Positions 23,940-33,187 of a stretch of DNA of 64,000 nucleotides are shown here, piece after piece. The notes under the pieces were generated by a model. It was given only the letters and a program-made list of their open reading frames with translations. It was not told where the DNA came from and ran no database searches. Source of the DNA: Hydrogenoanaerobacterium saccharovorans (lineage in GTDB: Bacteria; Bacillota; Clostridia; Oscillospirales; Ruminococcaceae); assembly GCF_003814745.1 (NCBI RefSeq), contig NZ_RKRD01000002.1:1-64000 (forward strand). The letters run 5' to 3'. How positions within the stretch are numbered: the stretch's first letter is position 1; each line of letters begins with the position of its first letter. The translations under genes were made by a program, and so were the position numbers.

Positions 23940-24410
23940 TTATTCCTTTATTTTGCAAACATCCACCCAACCTATGCTGTTTGAGCATTGAACCAACTCG
24001 TCTATTGACAATCCAATTGCACTGTTGCTGCTTCCGCATGCTGGGTAGACTTTGTCAAATCTTTTTAGCGAAATATCAAGATAAACCATTACACTTTTGT
24101 TGATTGCGAACGGGCAAACTCCGCCTACCGCGTGCCCTACTTTTTCTTCCACTTCCTGTGGTGGTATCATTTTAGCTTTTGTACTAAATTGGGCTTTGTA
24201 TTTGGCATTATCCAGTTTGGTGTCGCCCGCAGTAACAATTAGTACGCTCTCAGTCTCTGTTTCACAAGCAATCGATTTTGCAATGCGTTCAGGTTCACAT
24301 CCCAATGCTTTTGCTGCCAACTCTACCGTAGCAGAAGATGTGTCAAACTCCTCAATCTTATCAGCAACGCCAAATTGCTTTAGATATTCTCTTACTTTTT
24401 CAACTGACAT
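23940..24410 (-). CDS. YbaK/EbsC-type aminoacyl-tRNA deacylase
   Basis: The product is 156 aa, one YbaK/ProX editing domain: VREYLKQFGVADKIEEFD, SSATVELAAKALGCEPERIAKSIAC, TAGDTKLDNAKYKAQF, GHAVGGVCPFAI and YPACGSSNSAIGLSIDEL. Relatives clear mischarged Cys-tRNA-Pro or Ala-tRNA-Pro in the cytosol. The gene has its own terminator and sits next to the aspS-hisS operon on the same strand, but is separated from it by a terminator, so it is not clearly co-transcribed. Exact tRNA specificity is not readable. Confidence 0.88.
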   Translation of the reverse strand: MSVEKVREYLKQFGVADKIEEFDTSSATVELAAKALGCEPERIAKSIACETETESVLIVTAGDTKLDNAKYKAQFSTKAKMIPPQEVEEKVGHAVGGVCPFAINKSVMVYLDISLKRFDKVYPACGSSNSAIGLSIDELVQCSNSIGWVDVCKIKE

Positions 24411-24436
24411 TGTATGAATTCCTTTATCACATTTTT

Positions 24437-24478
24437 AAAAAGCAGTGCAAAGTAGTAATCACTCTGCACCGCTTTTTT
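24437..24478 (-). terminator. Terminator after aspS
   Basis: Long imperfect hairpin (AAAAAGCGGTGCAGAGTG ... CTTTGCACTGCTTTTT on the minus strand), 4 bp after the aspS stop. Confidence 0.75.
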
Positions 24479-24482
24479 CAAT

Positions 24483-26282
24483 TTATTTGGTTTCTGGCTG
24501 TGCCGAAGCATCAATTTTAATGTGCAGCTCGCGCAGGCTCTTATCCTCAACGGTGTTGGGGCACTGGCTCATCGGCTCGCTTGCATTCTGTACTTTGGGG
24601 AATGCAATCACGTCGCGAATGCTGTCTTTTTCAAGCATCAGCATCACAAGTCTGTCCAAACCGAATGCCATACCACAGTGCGGTGGTGCACCGTATTTGT
24701 ATGCGTCGATGAGGAAACCGAACTTCTCCCTTGCGTCCTCCATCGTAAAGCCCAGTGCTTTAAACATACGCTCCTGCAACTCGGGGTCGTTGATACGAAC
24801 CGAACCGCCGCCCACCTCGCAGCCGTTCATAACCATATCGTATGCTCTTGCAAGGCAATGCGCAGGGTCTTTTTCCACCATATCAATGTCTTCTACTTTC
24901 GGCATGGTAAACGGGTGGTGTTTTGCCACGTAACGGTTTTCTTCTTCGCTGTACTCAAACAGCGGGAAGTCGGTAACCCACAGCAAATCAAAGGTACCTT
25001 CTTTAATTAGTCCCAGTCTGTCGGCCATTTCACAGCGCAGTGCACCGAGAGAATCGTACACCACGTTGTTGTCGGCGTCTGCCACTACCAGCAGAACATC
25101 GCCTTTTTTTGCACCCATTCTTTCGCGAATAGCGTTTTTCTCTTCTTCATTCAGGAATTTTTCAAAGCTGGATGTCTCGCTGTCTTCGGTAAGGCGGGTG
25201 TATGCCAAGCCTTTCGCCTTGTAGGTTTTTACAAAGTCGGTTAGCTTATCAATCTCTTTACGCGAAAGATGGTGTGCACCGTCTTTTACATTGATCGCGC
25301 GGACACTGCCTCCGCCTGCAATTGCACCTGCAAACACCTTAAACTCGGTATTTTTCAAAATATCCGAAAGGTCTATCAACTCCAAACCAAATCTGGTATC
25401 GGGTTTGTCCGAGCCGTAACGGTTCATCGCCTCAGCATAAGAGATTCTGCGGAACGGAGTTTCAATATCAACCCCGAGTGCATCTTTCATGACACGTTTG
25501 ATAAAGCCTTCGTTGGTGCACATGATGTCTTCTTCATCGGCAAAAGACATCTCAAGGTCGATTTGGGTAAACTCCGGCTGACGGTCTGCACGCAAGTCCT
25601 CATCACGGAAGCATCGTGCAATTTGTAGGTAGCGGTCAAACCCCGAGAGCATCAACAGTTGCTTGTAAAGCTGCGGCGACTGCGGCAATGCGTAAAATTT
25701 GCCCTCGTGTAAACGAGACGGCACCAAATAATCGCGCGCACCCTCTGGGGTAGATTTGATGAGAATAGGGGTTTCTATTTCAAGAAAGTTGTGTTCATCG
25801 TAGTAGTCGCGCGCAACCTTTACAATTTTATGGCGCATCTGGATAGCACGCTGCATTTCGCTGCGGCGCAGGTCAAGGTAACGGTATTTCAACCGCAGCT
25901 CTTCCTTTACATTGGTGGTATCGGTAATTTCGAACGGGGGGGTTTGTGCTTTGCCCAAAATACGCAGGTCAACCACAAAAATTTCTATATCGCCTGTTTT
26001 GATGTCTTTATTGATTGCTTCGCGTTTGCGAACAACACCTTTTGCCATAATTACATACTCGCCGCGCAAAGTCTCTGCTTTTTCAAACACTTCGCGTGCG
26101 GTTGCATCGTCAAAAGCAAGCTGTAAAATGCCGCTACGGTCACGCAAATCGATAAAAAGAAGATTGCCCAAATTGCGAATTTTTTGAACCCAACCTGCTA
26201 CAACCACTTCTTTACCAATGTTATCAATGGTGAGTTCTGTACAATAATTGGTTCGTTTTAAACCGTTCATAGTATCAGCCAT
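24483..26282 (-). CDS. aspS: Aspartyl-tRNA synthetase
   Basis: The product is 599 aa, normal for bacterial AspRS. It has an N-terminal OB anticodon-binding domain (VVVAGWVQKIRNLGNLLFIDLRDRSG), class II motif 1, motif 2 (YLQIARCFRDEDLRADRQPEFTQID), an inserted GAD domain (about residues 290-415), and motif 3 (GLDRLVMLMLEKDSIRDVIAFPK). It charges tRNA-Asp; whether it also acts on tRNA-Asn cannot be judged. Its ribosome site lies in the last codons of hisS, with a 1-bp gap between the genes. Both follow one T-box leader. Confidence 0.97.
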   Translation of the reverse strand: MADTMNGLKRTNYCTELTIDNIGKEVVVAGWVQKIRNLGNLLFIDLRDRSGILQLAFDDATAREVFEKAETLRGEYVIMAKGVVRKREAINKDIKTGDIEIFVVDLRILGKAQTPPFEITDTTNVKEELRLKYRYLDLRRSEMQRAIQMRHKIVKVARDYYDEHNFLEIETPILIKSTPEGARDYLVPSRLHEGKFYALPQSPQLYKQLLMLSGFDRYLQIARCFRDEDLRADRQPEFTQIDLEMSFADEEDIMCTNEGFIKRVMKDALGVDIETPFRRISYAEAMNRYGSDKPDTRFGLELIDLSDILKNTEFKVFAGAIAGGGSVRAINVKDGAHHLSRKEIDKLTDFVKTYKAKGLAYTRLTEDSETSSFEKFLNEEEKNAIRERMGAKKGDVLLVVADADNNVVYDSLGALRCEMADRLGLIKEGTFDLLWVTDFPLFEYSEEENRYVAKHHPFTMPKVEDIDMVEKDPAHCLARAYDMVMNGCEVGGGSVRINDPELQERMFKALGFTMEDAREKFGFLIDAYKYGAPPHCGMAFGLDRLVMLMLEKDSIRDVIAFPKVQNASEPMSQCPNTVEDKSLRELHIKIDASAQPETK

Positions 26283-26283
26283 A

Positions 26284-27600
26284 TTATTTCTCCTCCGTTA
26301 TGTTGGCTTGTTCTATCCCACAGGTGATGACAGAAACCTGCTCGTCATAGATAAAATCCACCAAATCATCAAACGCAACCTCTTTGGTTTCGCCTGTACT
26401 CATGTTTTTAACCAGTGCTTTGCCTGCTGCAAGCTCGTTGTCGCCCAAAATACAGCTGAATTGGCAGCCAAGCTTATCGGCATACTTCATCTGTGCTTTT
26501 ACACTTCTGCCAACGGTATCGCATTCGGCATAAAATCCCTCTTTGCGTAGCTCGTTTACAAGGGCAAATGCTTTTACCGATGCCTCCTCGCCGATGCTGC
26601 CGATGTAAATGGTGCAAGGGGTTCTCTGGGGGAACTCCGCGCCGCTCGCCTCCATTACTTTGATAAGGCGTTCAAGCCCCATTGCAAAACCGATACCCGC
26701 AAGTTTTGGTCCGCCAAGCTGCTCGATCATACCGTCGTAACGGCCGCCGCCGCACACCGTACCCTGTGCGCCAATGCTGTTGGTTACAAACTCAAACACC
26801 GTTTTAGTGTAATAATCCAGCCCGCGCACAATGTTTGGGTTAATGATGTAGGGTATTTTCAGCGAATCCAGGCGTTTTTTCAGCCCTTCAAAGTGGCTCT
26901 TACAATCATCACAGATATAATCAAGCACTTTGGGCGCGTCTTTTGCAATTTCAGCACAAACAGGGCTTTTGCAATCTAAAATGCGCATCGGGTTTTTTTC
27001 AAGGCGGCCAAGACATGTTTCGCATAGCTTTTCCTGATGTGCTTTAAAATATGCGATGAGTGCTTTGTGATATTCGGCACGACAGGTGGGGCAGCCAATG
27101 GAGTTGAGCTCGAGTGTTAAATCTTTTACACCCAGTGTATCAAAAATTTCGTGCACCATAGCAATTACTTCTGCATCGCATGCAGGCGAATCGGAGCCGT
27201 AAACCTCGGCACCGAACTGGTGGAACTCACGTAGTCTGCCCGCCTGGGGTTTTTCGTAGCGGAAGCAGGATACATTGTAGCTCACCTTTACGGGCAGAGC
27301 ACCGTTGAGCAAGCCGTTTTGAATGGCAGCGCGCGCCATACCTGCGGTACCCTCGGGGCGCAGCGTGATAGAGCGGTTGCCCTTATCTAAAAACGTATAC
27401 ATCTCTTTTTGCACCACATCGGTGGTGTCACCTACCGAGCGGTTGAACAATTCGGTATGCTCAAAGGTGGGAACTCTCATTTCCTGAAAGCCGTACAGCT
27501 TTGCAATCTCCATGGTAAGCTGTTCAACATACTGCCACTTATAGCTTTCCTGCGGCAAAACATCTTGCGTGCCTTTTGGCGCCTGTGTCAACAATGCCAT
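26284..27600 (-). CDS. hisS: Histidyl-tRNA synthetase
   Basis: The product is 438 aa, class II. Motif 1 region (APKGTQDVLPQESYKWQYVEQ), motif 2 (RYEKPQAGRLREFHQFGAEVYGSD), the His-binding segments RGLDYYTKTVFEF and GGGRYDGMIEQLGG, and motif 3 (AGIGFAMGLERLIKVM) are present. The C-terminal anticodon domain starts about residue 335. First gene after the T-box leader, followed by aspS. The ATG follows AAAGGAGAG. Confidence 0.97.
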   Translation of the reverse strand: MALLTQAPKGTQDVLPQESYKWQYVEQLTMEIAKLYGFQEMRVPTFEHTELFNRSVGDTTDVVQKEMYTFLDKGNRSITLRPEGTAGMARAAIQNGLLNGALPVKVSYNVSCFRYEKPQAGRLREFHQFGAEVYGSDSPACDAEVIAMVHEIFDTLGVKDLTLELNSIGCPTCRAEYHKALIAYFKAHQEKLCETCLGRLEKNPMRILDCKSPVCAEIAKDAPKVLDYICDDCKSHFEGLKKRLDSLKIPYIINPNIVRGLDYYTKTVFEFVTNSIGAQGTVCGGGRYDGMIEQLGGPKLAGIGFAMGLERLIKVMEASGAEFPQRTPCTIYIGSIGEEASVKAFALVNELRKEGFYAECDTVGRSVKAQMKYADKLGCQFSCILGDNELAAGKALVKNMSTGETKEVAFDDLVDFIYDEQVSVITCGIEQANITEEK

Positions 27601-27763
27601 TTTGTTCTCTCCTTTTATTTTTTAGCGGCTTTTCTACAGCCAGTGTTGATAAATTTTTTGTTTGTTGTTCGCCCCTACATGGTTGGTGCAAGCCCTGTGG
27701 CTACGTGGTTTACAATTTGGAGCTTACACGAACCTATGCTCGGCTTGGGTGTGGCACTGCCCA

Positions 27764-28021
27764 CAAAAAAAATACTCCTATCCCTGTAATAGGGACGGAG
27801 TATCATAACCCGTGGTGCCACCCTGATTGAGCGCATATGCGCCCCACTCGAGAACCTTTTAACGCAAGGCAAACGGACGAGAACTACACAGCAATTTGCC
27901 TTCGCTCTGCCAACTCTCGGGGGTCTGTTCACTGCACGCATTGCACAAACACGCTTTCAGCCGCGGCGTGTTCTCTCTGTAGTGTGCGGGGGTTACTTTT
28001 CCCGATACAATCGCTTTTAAC
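27764..28021 (-). promoter_or_regulatory. T-box leader controlling hisS-aspS
   Basis: On the minus strand the T-box sequence AGGGTGGCACCACGGG (+ strand about 27810-27825) is followed by a terminator hairpin (27772-27803; GATACTCC...GGAGTATT) and TTTTTTT. Upstream lies a long structured stem I. The base of stem I pairs TCGGG with CCCGA; the specifier candidate near its 3' side reads GAACAGAC, where GAC (Asp) is possible, but I cannot fix it. Uncharged tRNA would favour the antiterminator and raise both synthetases. Confidence 0.88.
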
Positions 28022-28027
28022 ACGTAT

Positions 28028-28056
28028 ATTGTACAACTTTTACTACAAAAAGTAAA
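28028..28056 (-). promoter_or_regulatory. Promoter of the T-box-hisS-aspS unit
   Basis: Minus strand TTTACT (28051-28056), 17 bp, TACAAT (28028-28033), immediately before the T-box leader. Confidence 0.6.
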
Positions 28057-28085
28057 CATCAAGTTTTACCGCCGCTACCCGCTGT

Positions 28086-28505
28086 TTAGCGAATGTTGCC
28101 GGTTGTTTTTGGGTTGACGATGTTTCTCCAATCGAGGTCTCCGCGCTCTAATGCATGGATGAGTGCCTCGGCGGTAGCAATATTGGTTGCAACCGGAATG
28201 TTATGCACATCGCAAAGACGCAACAGCTGTGCTTCGTCAATATCGTTGGGCTTTACGGTAAGCGGATCGCGGAAGAACAGCAAAAGGTCAATTTCGTTGC
28301 AGGCAATACGCGCTGCAACCTGCTGGTCGCCGCCCTGTCTGCCGCTTAAAAAACCCACTATTTCAAGTCCGGTAGCCTCCGACACCATCTTTGCGGTTGT
28401 ACCTGTTCCGCAAAGGTTATGGCGGCTGAGTATCCCGCAATATGCAATACAAAATTGTACCATAAGTTCTTTTTTCGAATCGTGAGCTGTTACTGCTATA
28501 TTCAC
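28086..28505 (-). CDS. mgsA: Methylglyoxal synthase
   Basis: The product is 139 aa, of normal length. Family motifs: MNIAVTAHDSKKELMVQF, GTGTTAKM, GFLSGRQGGDQQVAARI, LLLFFRDPLTVKPNDID and NIPVATNIATAEALI. It converts dihydroxyacetone phosphate to methylglyoxal, a bypass of lower glycolysis under phosphate limitation. The start is GTG at 28505 behind GGAGGG. It ends the cell-shape gene block, where mgsA also sits in many Clostridia. The gene lies just downstream of minD. Confidence 0.93.
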   Translation of the reverse strand: MNIAVTAHDSKKELMVQFCIAYCGILSRHNLCGTGTTAKMVSEATGLEIVGFLSGRQGGDQQVAARIACNEIDLLLFFRDPLTVKPNDIDEAQLLRLCDVHNIPVATNIATAEALIHALERGDLDWRNIVNPKTTGNIR

Positions 28506-28557
28506 AAATTTCCCTCCAATTGTAATTCTATGTATTACTGAAACGATTTATTTAACA

Positions 28558-29298
28558 TTAATAGACTGCTAAATCCACAAATTCACCTGTGATGCGCCTT
28601 GCTATATTTTGCAGTGCTCTGCCCGCCAAATAGCGCACAGGCAGCATGCGCCCCTGAGACAATGCCCGCACCATTTCGGGCTCGTAGGGTATTACACCAA
28701 TAAGCGGCTCAAGCACGGTGTCAATTACCACGTCGAGGTTGGGCAGTACCTCTAGCTTGCCGCGGTTTGTTTTTACTTTGTTAATGATAATACGCTGTTT
28801 TTTCAAGCCTCGGTCATCATCGAGGTAATCGGACAAAATTTTGGCATCTCGCATCGAAATAGGGTCCGGCGTAACAACAAGCAGCGCCAAATCAGATACC
28901 TTTGCGATATCGGCAAGAGTCCTGCCAAAGCCCGCCGGTGTCTCAATCAAAATGTAGTCGTAGTAGCTCGAAAGCCCTTTGCAGAGTTTATGAAAAAGCT
29001 CTGACGAATAGGTTGAATCTGGGCGAAAGGTTGCCGGCATCATCGAAAGATTTTCAGTAATAGGCGATTGATAAATCGCCTTGATGGGTTCACATCTGCC
29101 GCACAGCACATCAGAAATATCATGTACTGTGGTTTCGTTTACGCCGAGCATGATGTCTAGGCAGCGTAAGCCGCTGTCCATCTCCAAAATAAGCACCTTT
29201 TTGCCCAGCCTTGCCAGATGATAACCCAAGCCGGAACAGACGGAGGATTTGCCAACGCCGCCTTTACCTGAAGTGATCATAATAATCTTAGCCATCAT
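28558..29298 (-). CDS. minD: MinD-type ParA ATPase
   Basis: The product is 246 aa. Deviant Walker A KGGVGKSS (about residues 12-19), switch I/II regions (LEMDSGLRCLDIMLG, YILIETPAGFG), and NKVKTNRG are seen. MinD binds the membrane as an ATP dimer and brings MinC to block division at the poles. The very C-terminus (ARRITGEFVDLAVY) is not a typical amphipathic membrane-targeting helix of the KKGFLARLFG kind. Its place after mreBCD and PBP2 supports MinD, but minC and minE are absent from the block. A different ParA-like role is possible. Confidence 0.82.
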   Translation of the reverse strand: MMAKIIMITSGKGGVGKSSVCSGLGYHLARLGKKVLILEMDSGLRCLDIMLGVNETTVHDISDVLCGRCEPIKAIYQSPITENLSMMPATFRPDSTYSSELFHKLCKGLSSYYDYILIETPAGFGRTLADIAKVSDLALLVVTPDPISMRDAKILSDYLDDDRGLKKQRIIINKVKTNRGKLEVLPNLDVVIDTVLEPLIGVIPYEPEMVRALSQGRMLPVRYLAGRALQNIARRITGEFVDLAVY

Positions 29299-29432
29299 GT
29301 CGTATTGCTACCCTTTCACAAATGAGCATACTATCCCATTAATGCTTATCTTATCATATCACAAATACATCTAAATTCAAAGCATTATTTTTTAAATAAT
29401 TGGTAAATAAGACAAAAAAATCACAAATTTAA

Positions 29433-31448
29433 TTAAGAAAGCAAAGTTTCAATCGCTTGGGGTTTTTCAGAGTCTTTGTTTGCAAAAAAGTATTGGTCAA
29501 AAATAGCTTTCGCTACCGGTACACCGGTGTATCCATGCCAACCATCTTCAATTACAACTGCAACCGCAATCTCGGGCTTTTCAGCGGGTGCAAATGCAAT
29601 ATAAACCGAGTTTACCGTTTGCGAGCTGGTTTCGGGGGTACCGGTTTTTGCGGCAACGGTGACACCGTAGTTGTTAAAAGCACCCAAAGACGTACCGTTG
29701 GGGCCGGCTGCCGCAATCATACCGTCGCGAACTACATCGACAACACCGGGTTTAAGCTGCAAATCTGCCATAACCTCTGGCTTTGATTCTTTAACGGTCT
29801 GCTCAAAATTGTACGAAACCACGCTTTTTACCAAATGCGCCTTCATACGCACACCGCCGTTTGCAATGGTTGCCGTATAATTGGCAATTTGAAGCGGAGA
29901 AAACTCGTTGCCGCCCTGCCCTATGGATGCCATTACGACGTTGGCTGCTTCCCAGCGCTCACCATGCGATTCGCTGTATTCTTTACTGGCGCGCTGGCCG
30001 ATGTTCTCGGGCAGCTCGATGCCGGTTGGTTCGCCCAAGCCCAGCATCTTGCTGTATTTGTTGATTTTATCAATGCCTTGTTTCCATCCGGTATCGTAAA
30101 AAAAGATGTTACAGGAATGCTGCAAAGCCGTTACCACGTTGATATTGCCGTGCACGCTCAAACATTTTGGCTTGTAATCGTTCCACATTTGAAAACGCCC
30201 CGTACAATTTACAAGGCTGCCGCGTTCAATTACCCCTTCGTTGAGTGCACCAATTGACACCGCGGGTTTATACGTGGAGCCGGGTGCATACTTGCCGTTG
30301 AGTGCGCGGTTAAAAAACGGCAGCAGGGGGTTTTTGGCGTTATCGGTGTAATCTTGCTGATAGGTTGCAAGATTGTAGGACGGATAGCTTGCAGATGCAA
30401 GCACCTCACCCGTAGGCACGTGGATAACCACAGCCGCACCTACATCTGCCTCTTTACCTTTGCCGGGCGGTGCAGTCTGCTGCAAGTTTTTAATCTGTTT
30501 CTCTAAACTTTGCTGCGCTACACGCTGCAATTCTTTATCGATGGTAAGCACAACGGTGTTCCCCGGCTGAGGCGCCTTGGTTTCTACAACTTCCAGTACA
30601 TCGCCTTTGTTGTTGAGCGTTATTTGGCGCTCACCACTGGTACCGCGCAGTTCACTTTCCAACGCCTGCTCGATACCCTCTTTGCCCACAATATCATTTG
30701 CAGCATAACCTTTTTCTTTATACTTATCCATTTCGTCGGCGAAAATAGGGCCGATTCTGCCGATGATATGCGGGGCAAGGTCTGCGCTAACATATTCGCG
30801 AATGGCACTTTCCCTCACGTCCACGCCGGGCAGGTTAAACGAGTTCTCTTTAATTTTAGTGATGGTCGAAATGGAGATATCTTCGGCAAAGGTGTATTGC
30901 ACCTTGTAGTTAAAGCCGCGCTGTTCCATTTCGTAACGAACACCGGCAACCAAACGTTGCTGTTCGGGGGTATAGTTTTCAAGTTGATAGCGTTCCACCA
31001 ACCAATACCACACATCTTGTGCGGTAGCCGCCGAGTTTACGTTTACAGACTTCTTTAACCGAGCAACGTCCCCCTCATTTTCGGTAAAGGCAAACGGCGG
31101 AGTTTTAGCCAAAGGCAGGTTGTCAATCCAGTTTTCGCCCGATTGCTTCATAATATCAATCAGCCTTAAAATCATGTCGTTTTCTTTGCCGTGGTCTAAA
31201 AACGCCATATCAAATACAACGTTAAAACCGGTGCGGTTCACCACCATCGGCCTGCCGTAGCGGTCAACAATTTCGCCGCGTGCGGCGGCAACGGTTTGTT
31301 TTTGCTCAGAGCGTTTGTTGGCAAGCTCGCTGTATTCGGCGCCCTCAACAATCTGCATTGTAATTAAGCGGAGACCGAACAATACCCCAATTGCCAAAAA
31401 AAGCACAGCAAGTAATGTTATGCGAAGCTTCGGAGAAATTGGTATCAT
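29433..31448 (-). CDS. mrdA: Penicillin-binding protein 2 (class B transpeptidase)
   Basis: The product is 671 aa. One N-terminal membrane anchor (residues 9-28), a PBP dimer/pedestal domain (RGEIVDRYGRPMVVNRTGFNV), then the transpeptidase: SxxK at YAPGSTYKPAVS, SxN at QHSCNIFFYDTG and KTG at VAAKTGTPET. It crosslinks peptidoglycan on the outer membrane face during rod elongation together with MreBCD. The usual partner RodA is not in this block. Order mreB-mreC-mreD-mrdA is the classical one. Confidence 0.93.
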   Translation of the reverse strand: MIPISPKLRITLLAVLFLAIGVLFGLRLITMQIVEGAEYSELANKRSEQKQTVAAARGEIVDRYGRPMVVNRTGFNVVFDMAFLDHGKENDMILRLIDIMKQSGENWIDNLPLAKTPPFAFTENEGDVARLKKSVNVNSAATAQDVWYWLVERYQLENYTPEQQRLVAGVRYEMEQRGFNYKVQYTFAEDISISTITKIKENSFNLPGVDVRESAIREYVSADLAPHIIGRIGPIFADEMDKYKEKGYAANDIVGKEGIEQALESELRGTSGERQITLNNKGDVLEVVETKAPQPGNTVVLTIDKELQRVAQQSLEKQIKNLQQTAPPGKGKEADVGAAVVIHVPTGEVLASASYPSYNLATYQQDYTDNAKNPLLPFFNRALNGKYAPGSTYKPAVSIGALNEGVIERGSLVNCTGRFQMWNDYKPKCLSVHGNINVVTALQHSCNIFFYDTGWKQGIDKINKYSKMLGLGEPTGIELPENIGQRASKEYSESHGERWEAANVVMASIGQGGNEFSPLQIANYTATIANGGVRMKAHLVKSVVSYNFEQTVKESKPEVMADLQLKPGVVDVVRDGMIAAAGPNGTSLGAFNNYGVTVAAKTGTPETSSQTVNSVYIAFAPAEKPEIAVAVVIEDGWHGYTGVPVAKAIFDQYFFANKDSEKPQAIETLLS

Positions 31449-31555
31449 GCGTTACCGCCCCTTTCTGGCAATGGTTTTACACACATCTTTTTAATTTTAT
31501 CAAAAAGGTATGTTTGCTTTATGAACATACTATAAAAACTGTTTTTACCAAATCG

Positions 31556-32077
31556 TTATATTTTGAGCTTTTTATCAAAAAAAGCTTTCAAGCTGCGCGC
31601 CATATAATAAAACGGGATAATTGCAACGGTGGAATACACGGCTGTGGGCAAGGTTGAAAAAACAAAAACACGGTAGCTGTTTTCAAAGCCCCATATCTGA
31701 AAATAGAAAAAATATTCGATTAGCCCGCGCAAAAGCAGCACAGCAAAACCAAGCATCAGTGCGTTGGTCAGCTTGAGCTGTGTAAGGTAAATGGTAAGCA
31801 AACCCACTGCAACACAGCCTGCCATAACCAATATGCCGTTAAAACCAAAAATGGTAAAACTGGCAAGGTCGCACAGCAAGCCTGCAAATGCACCCATAAT
31901 ACCGCCCGCAAGCTCCCCTTCGTACATTGCGTAGCACACCGCGGCAGGCACCACCAAAATAGGCTTAACCCCATAAACAGAAAACAAGAACGGTGTTGTT
32001 TGTACGATATAAAGCACAATTAAAATTAAAACCATGCTAAAATATTTTAAAAACCAGATGTGCTTTTTGCTCGTCAC
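31556..32077 (-). CDS. mreD: Rod shape-determining protein MreD
   Basis: The product is 173 aa with about five hydrophobic helices (FSMVLILIVLYIVQTTPFLF, ILVVPAAVCYAMYEGELAGGIMGAFAGLLCDL, GILVMAGCVAVGLLTIYL and so on). The LLCDLASFTIFGFNG segment is typical of MreD. It starts at GTG 32077, overlapping the mreC stop by 4 nt (GTGA). It is an integral membrane part of the elongasome. Confidence 0.9.
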   Translation of the reverse strand: MTSKKHIWFLKYFSMVLILIVLYIVQTTPFLFSVYGVKPILVVPAAVCYAMYEGELAGGIMGAFAGLLCDLASFTIFGFNGILVMAGCVAVGLLTIYLTQLKLTNALMLGFAVLLLRGLIEYFFYFQIWGFENSYRVFVFSTLPTAVYSTVAIIPFYYMARSLKAFFDKKLKI

Positions 32078-33036
32078 GGTGCACCACCGCCCGCCTCTGC
32101 TTCGCTTTGAGCTGACGATGAGGATGATTCCGCGCCGCTGCTTTCGGCAGATTCCGTCTGATCGGGTACGGTACCGCCGATGGGATTGGAGGAAGCTTCC
32201 CCTTGCCCTGCAAAAGATGTAATGACCAAAACATCTTTTATGCTCTTGATGTTGGCGGTAGGCTCAAGCACCGCATACAACGAACTGCCGTGGCTTTCGG
32301 GTGCAACTTTTACGATTTTACCCACAACCTGCTCTTTGGGGTATTGTCCGCTGATGCCCGATGTAACGACAAGGTCGCCCACAGCCGCACCACTTTCGCG
32401 CGGCAGCAGGTACATTTTGCAAAGCCCCTTTTCGGCAAGCTGCACCGTACCTGTCACCAAAGCCGTATCTCTGGTGCGCGAATCGTAAACGCCAATGTTT
32501 GTAGCAGGGTCCAAAATAGTGGAAACTTTCGCATAGGTAAGCCCCACCTCTGAAATAATGCCCACTAAGCCGTCTGCCGTGATAACAGAATCACGCACAT
32601 TAATGCCGTCAAGCGTACCCTTATCGATGGTAAAGGAGTAAAAACGGTCGGAGGCATCTCGCCCTACAACCGCGGCAGGCTCAAATTCCAACTCGGGGTT
32701 GCGCTCTTTTATCTCCAAAAAGCCTTCATAAACCTCATTCTGGTGCTTTATCTTATCGTAATCCACCAGCTTTTGGTTTAATTCTCGTATCGTTTGTTTT
32801 TGCTTTTCATTTTCAACTTTAATTGCCTTTGCATCTACAAAAGTTGAAAAAAAATCGGTTACGCTGCCGGATATACCGGCAGAAAGTTTTTGAAACGGTG
32901 TGGTAACCGCACCCAGCAGGCTCGAAGTCACCGTTCCAAACCCTCCGGTCCATGCCGCACGCAGCATAAATGCGCCTATAACAACCGTAACACCAAGCAG
33001 TATCTTGAACCGTACCGATGAAAAAAATTCTTTCAA
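32074..33036 (-). CDS. mreC: Rod shape-determining protein MreC
   Basis: The product is 320 aa from TTG 33036, preceded by GGAGG at 8 nt; the in-frame GTG at 33045 overlaps that ribosome site. An N-terminal membrane anchor (ILLGVTVVIGAFML), a coiled coil (about residues 70-105), and the MreC beta domains (VVGRDASDRFYSFTIDKGTLDGI, DGLVGIISEVG, LVTGTVQLAEKGLCKM) follow. The tail is a Ser/Glu/Gly-rich low-complexity segment of about 35 residues. It organises PBPs outside the membrane for MreB-guided elongation. Confidence 0.93.
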   Translation of the reverse strand: MKEFFSSVRFKILLGVTVVIGAFMLRAAWTGGFGTVTSSLLGAVTTPFQKLSAGISGSVTDFFSTFVDAKAIKVENEKQKQTIRELNQKLVDYDKIKHQNEVYEGFLEIKERNPELEFEPAAVVGRDASDRFYSFTIDKGTLDGINVRDSVITADGLVGIISEVGLTYAKVSTILDPATNIGVYDSRTRDTALVTGTVQLAEKGLCKMYLLPRESGAAVGDLVVTSGISGQYPKEQVVGKIVKVAPESHGSSLYAVLEPTANIKSIKDVLVITSFAGQGEASSNPIGGTVPDQTESAESSGAESSSSSAQSEAEAGGGAP

Positions 33037-33129
33037 CAGTGACACCTCCTGCTATGTAAAATTATTAGGCTTTTCACACGGTTTCAATCAAGAATTTTCA
33101 AAAAGCCTGCTGTTTATCCTCATCAAAAT

Positions 33130-33166
33130 GCGGGTCGTTGTGTCGGTATCCCTTACAACAACCCGC
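33130..33166 (-). terminator. Hairpin between mreB and mreC, possible attenuator
   Basis: GCGGGTTGTTGT ... ACAACGACCCGC stem on the minus strand, followed by ATTTTG, a weak U-tract. It may lower mreC-D-pbp2 expression relative to mreB. Confidence 0.5.
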
Positions 33167-33187
33167 AAACGTCAACTTATTTGTCTT

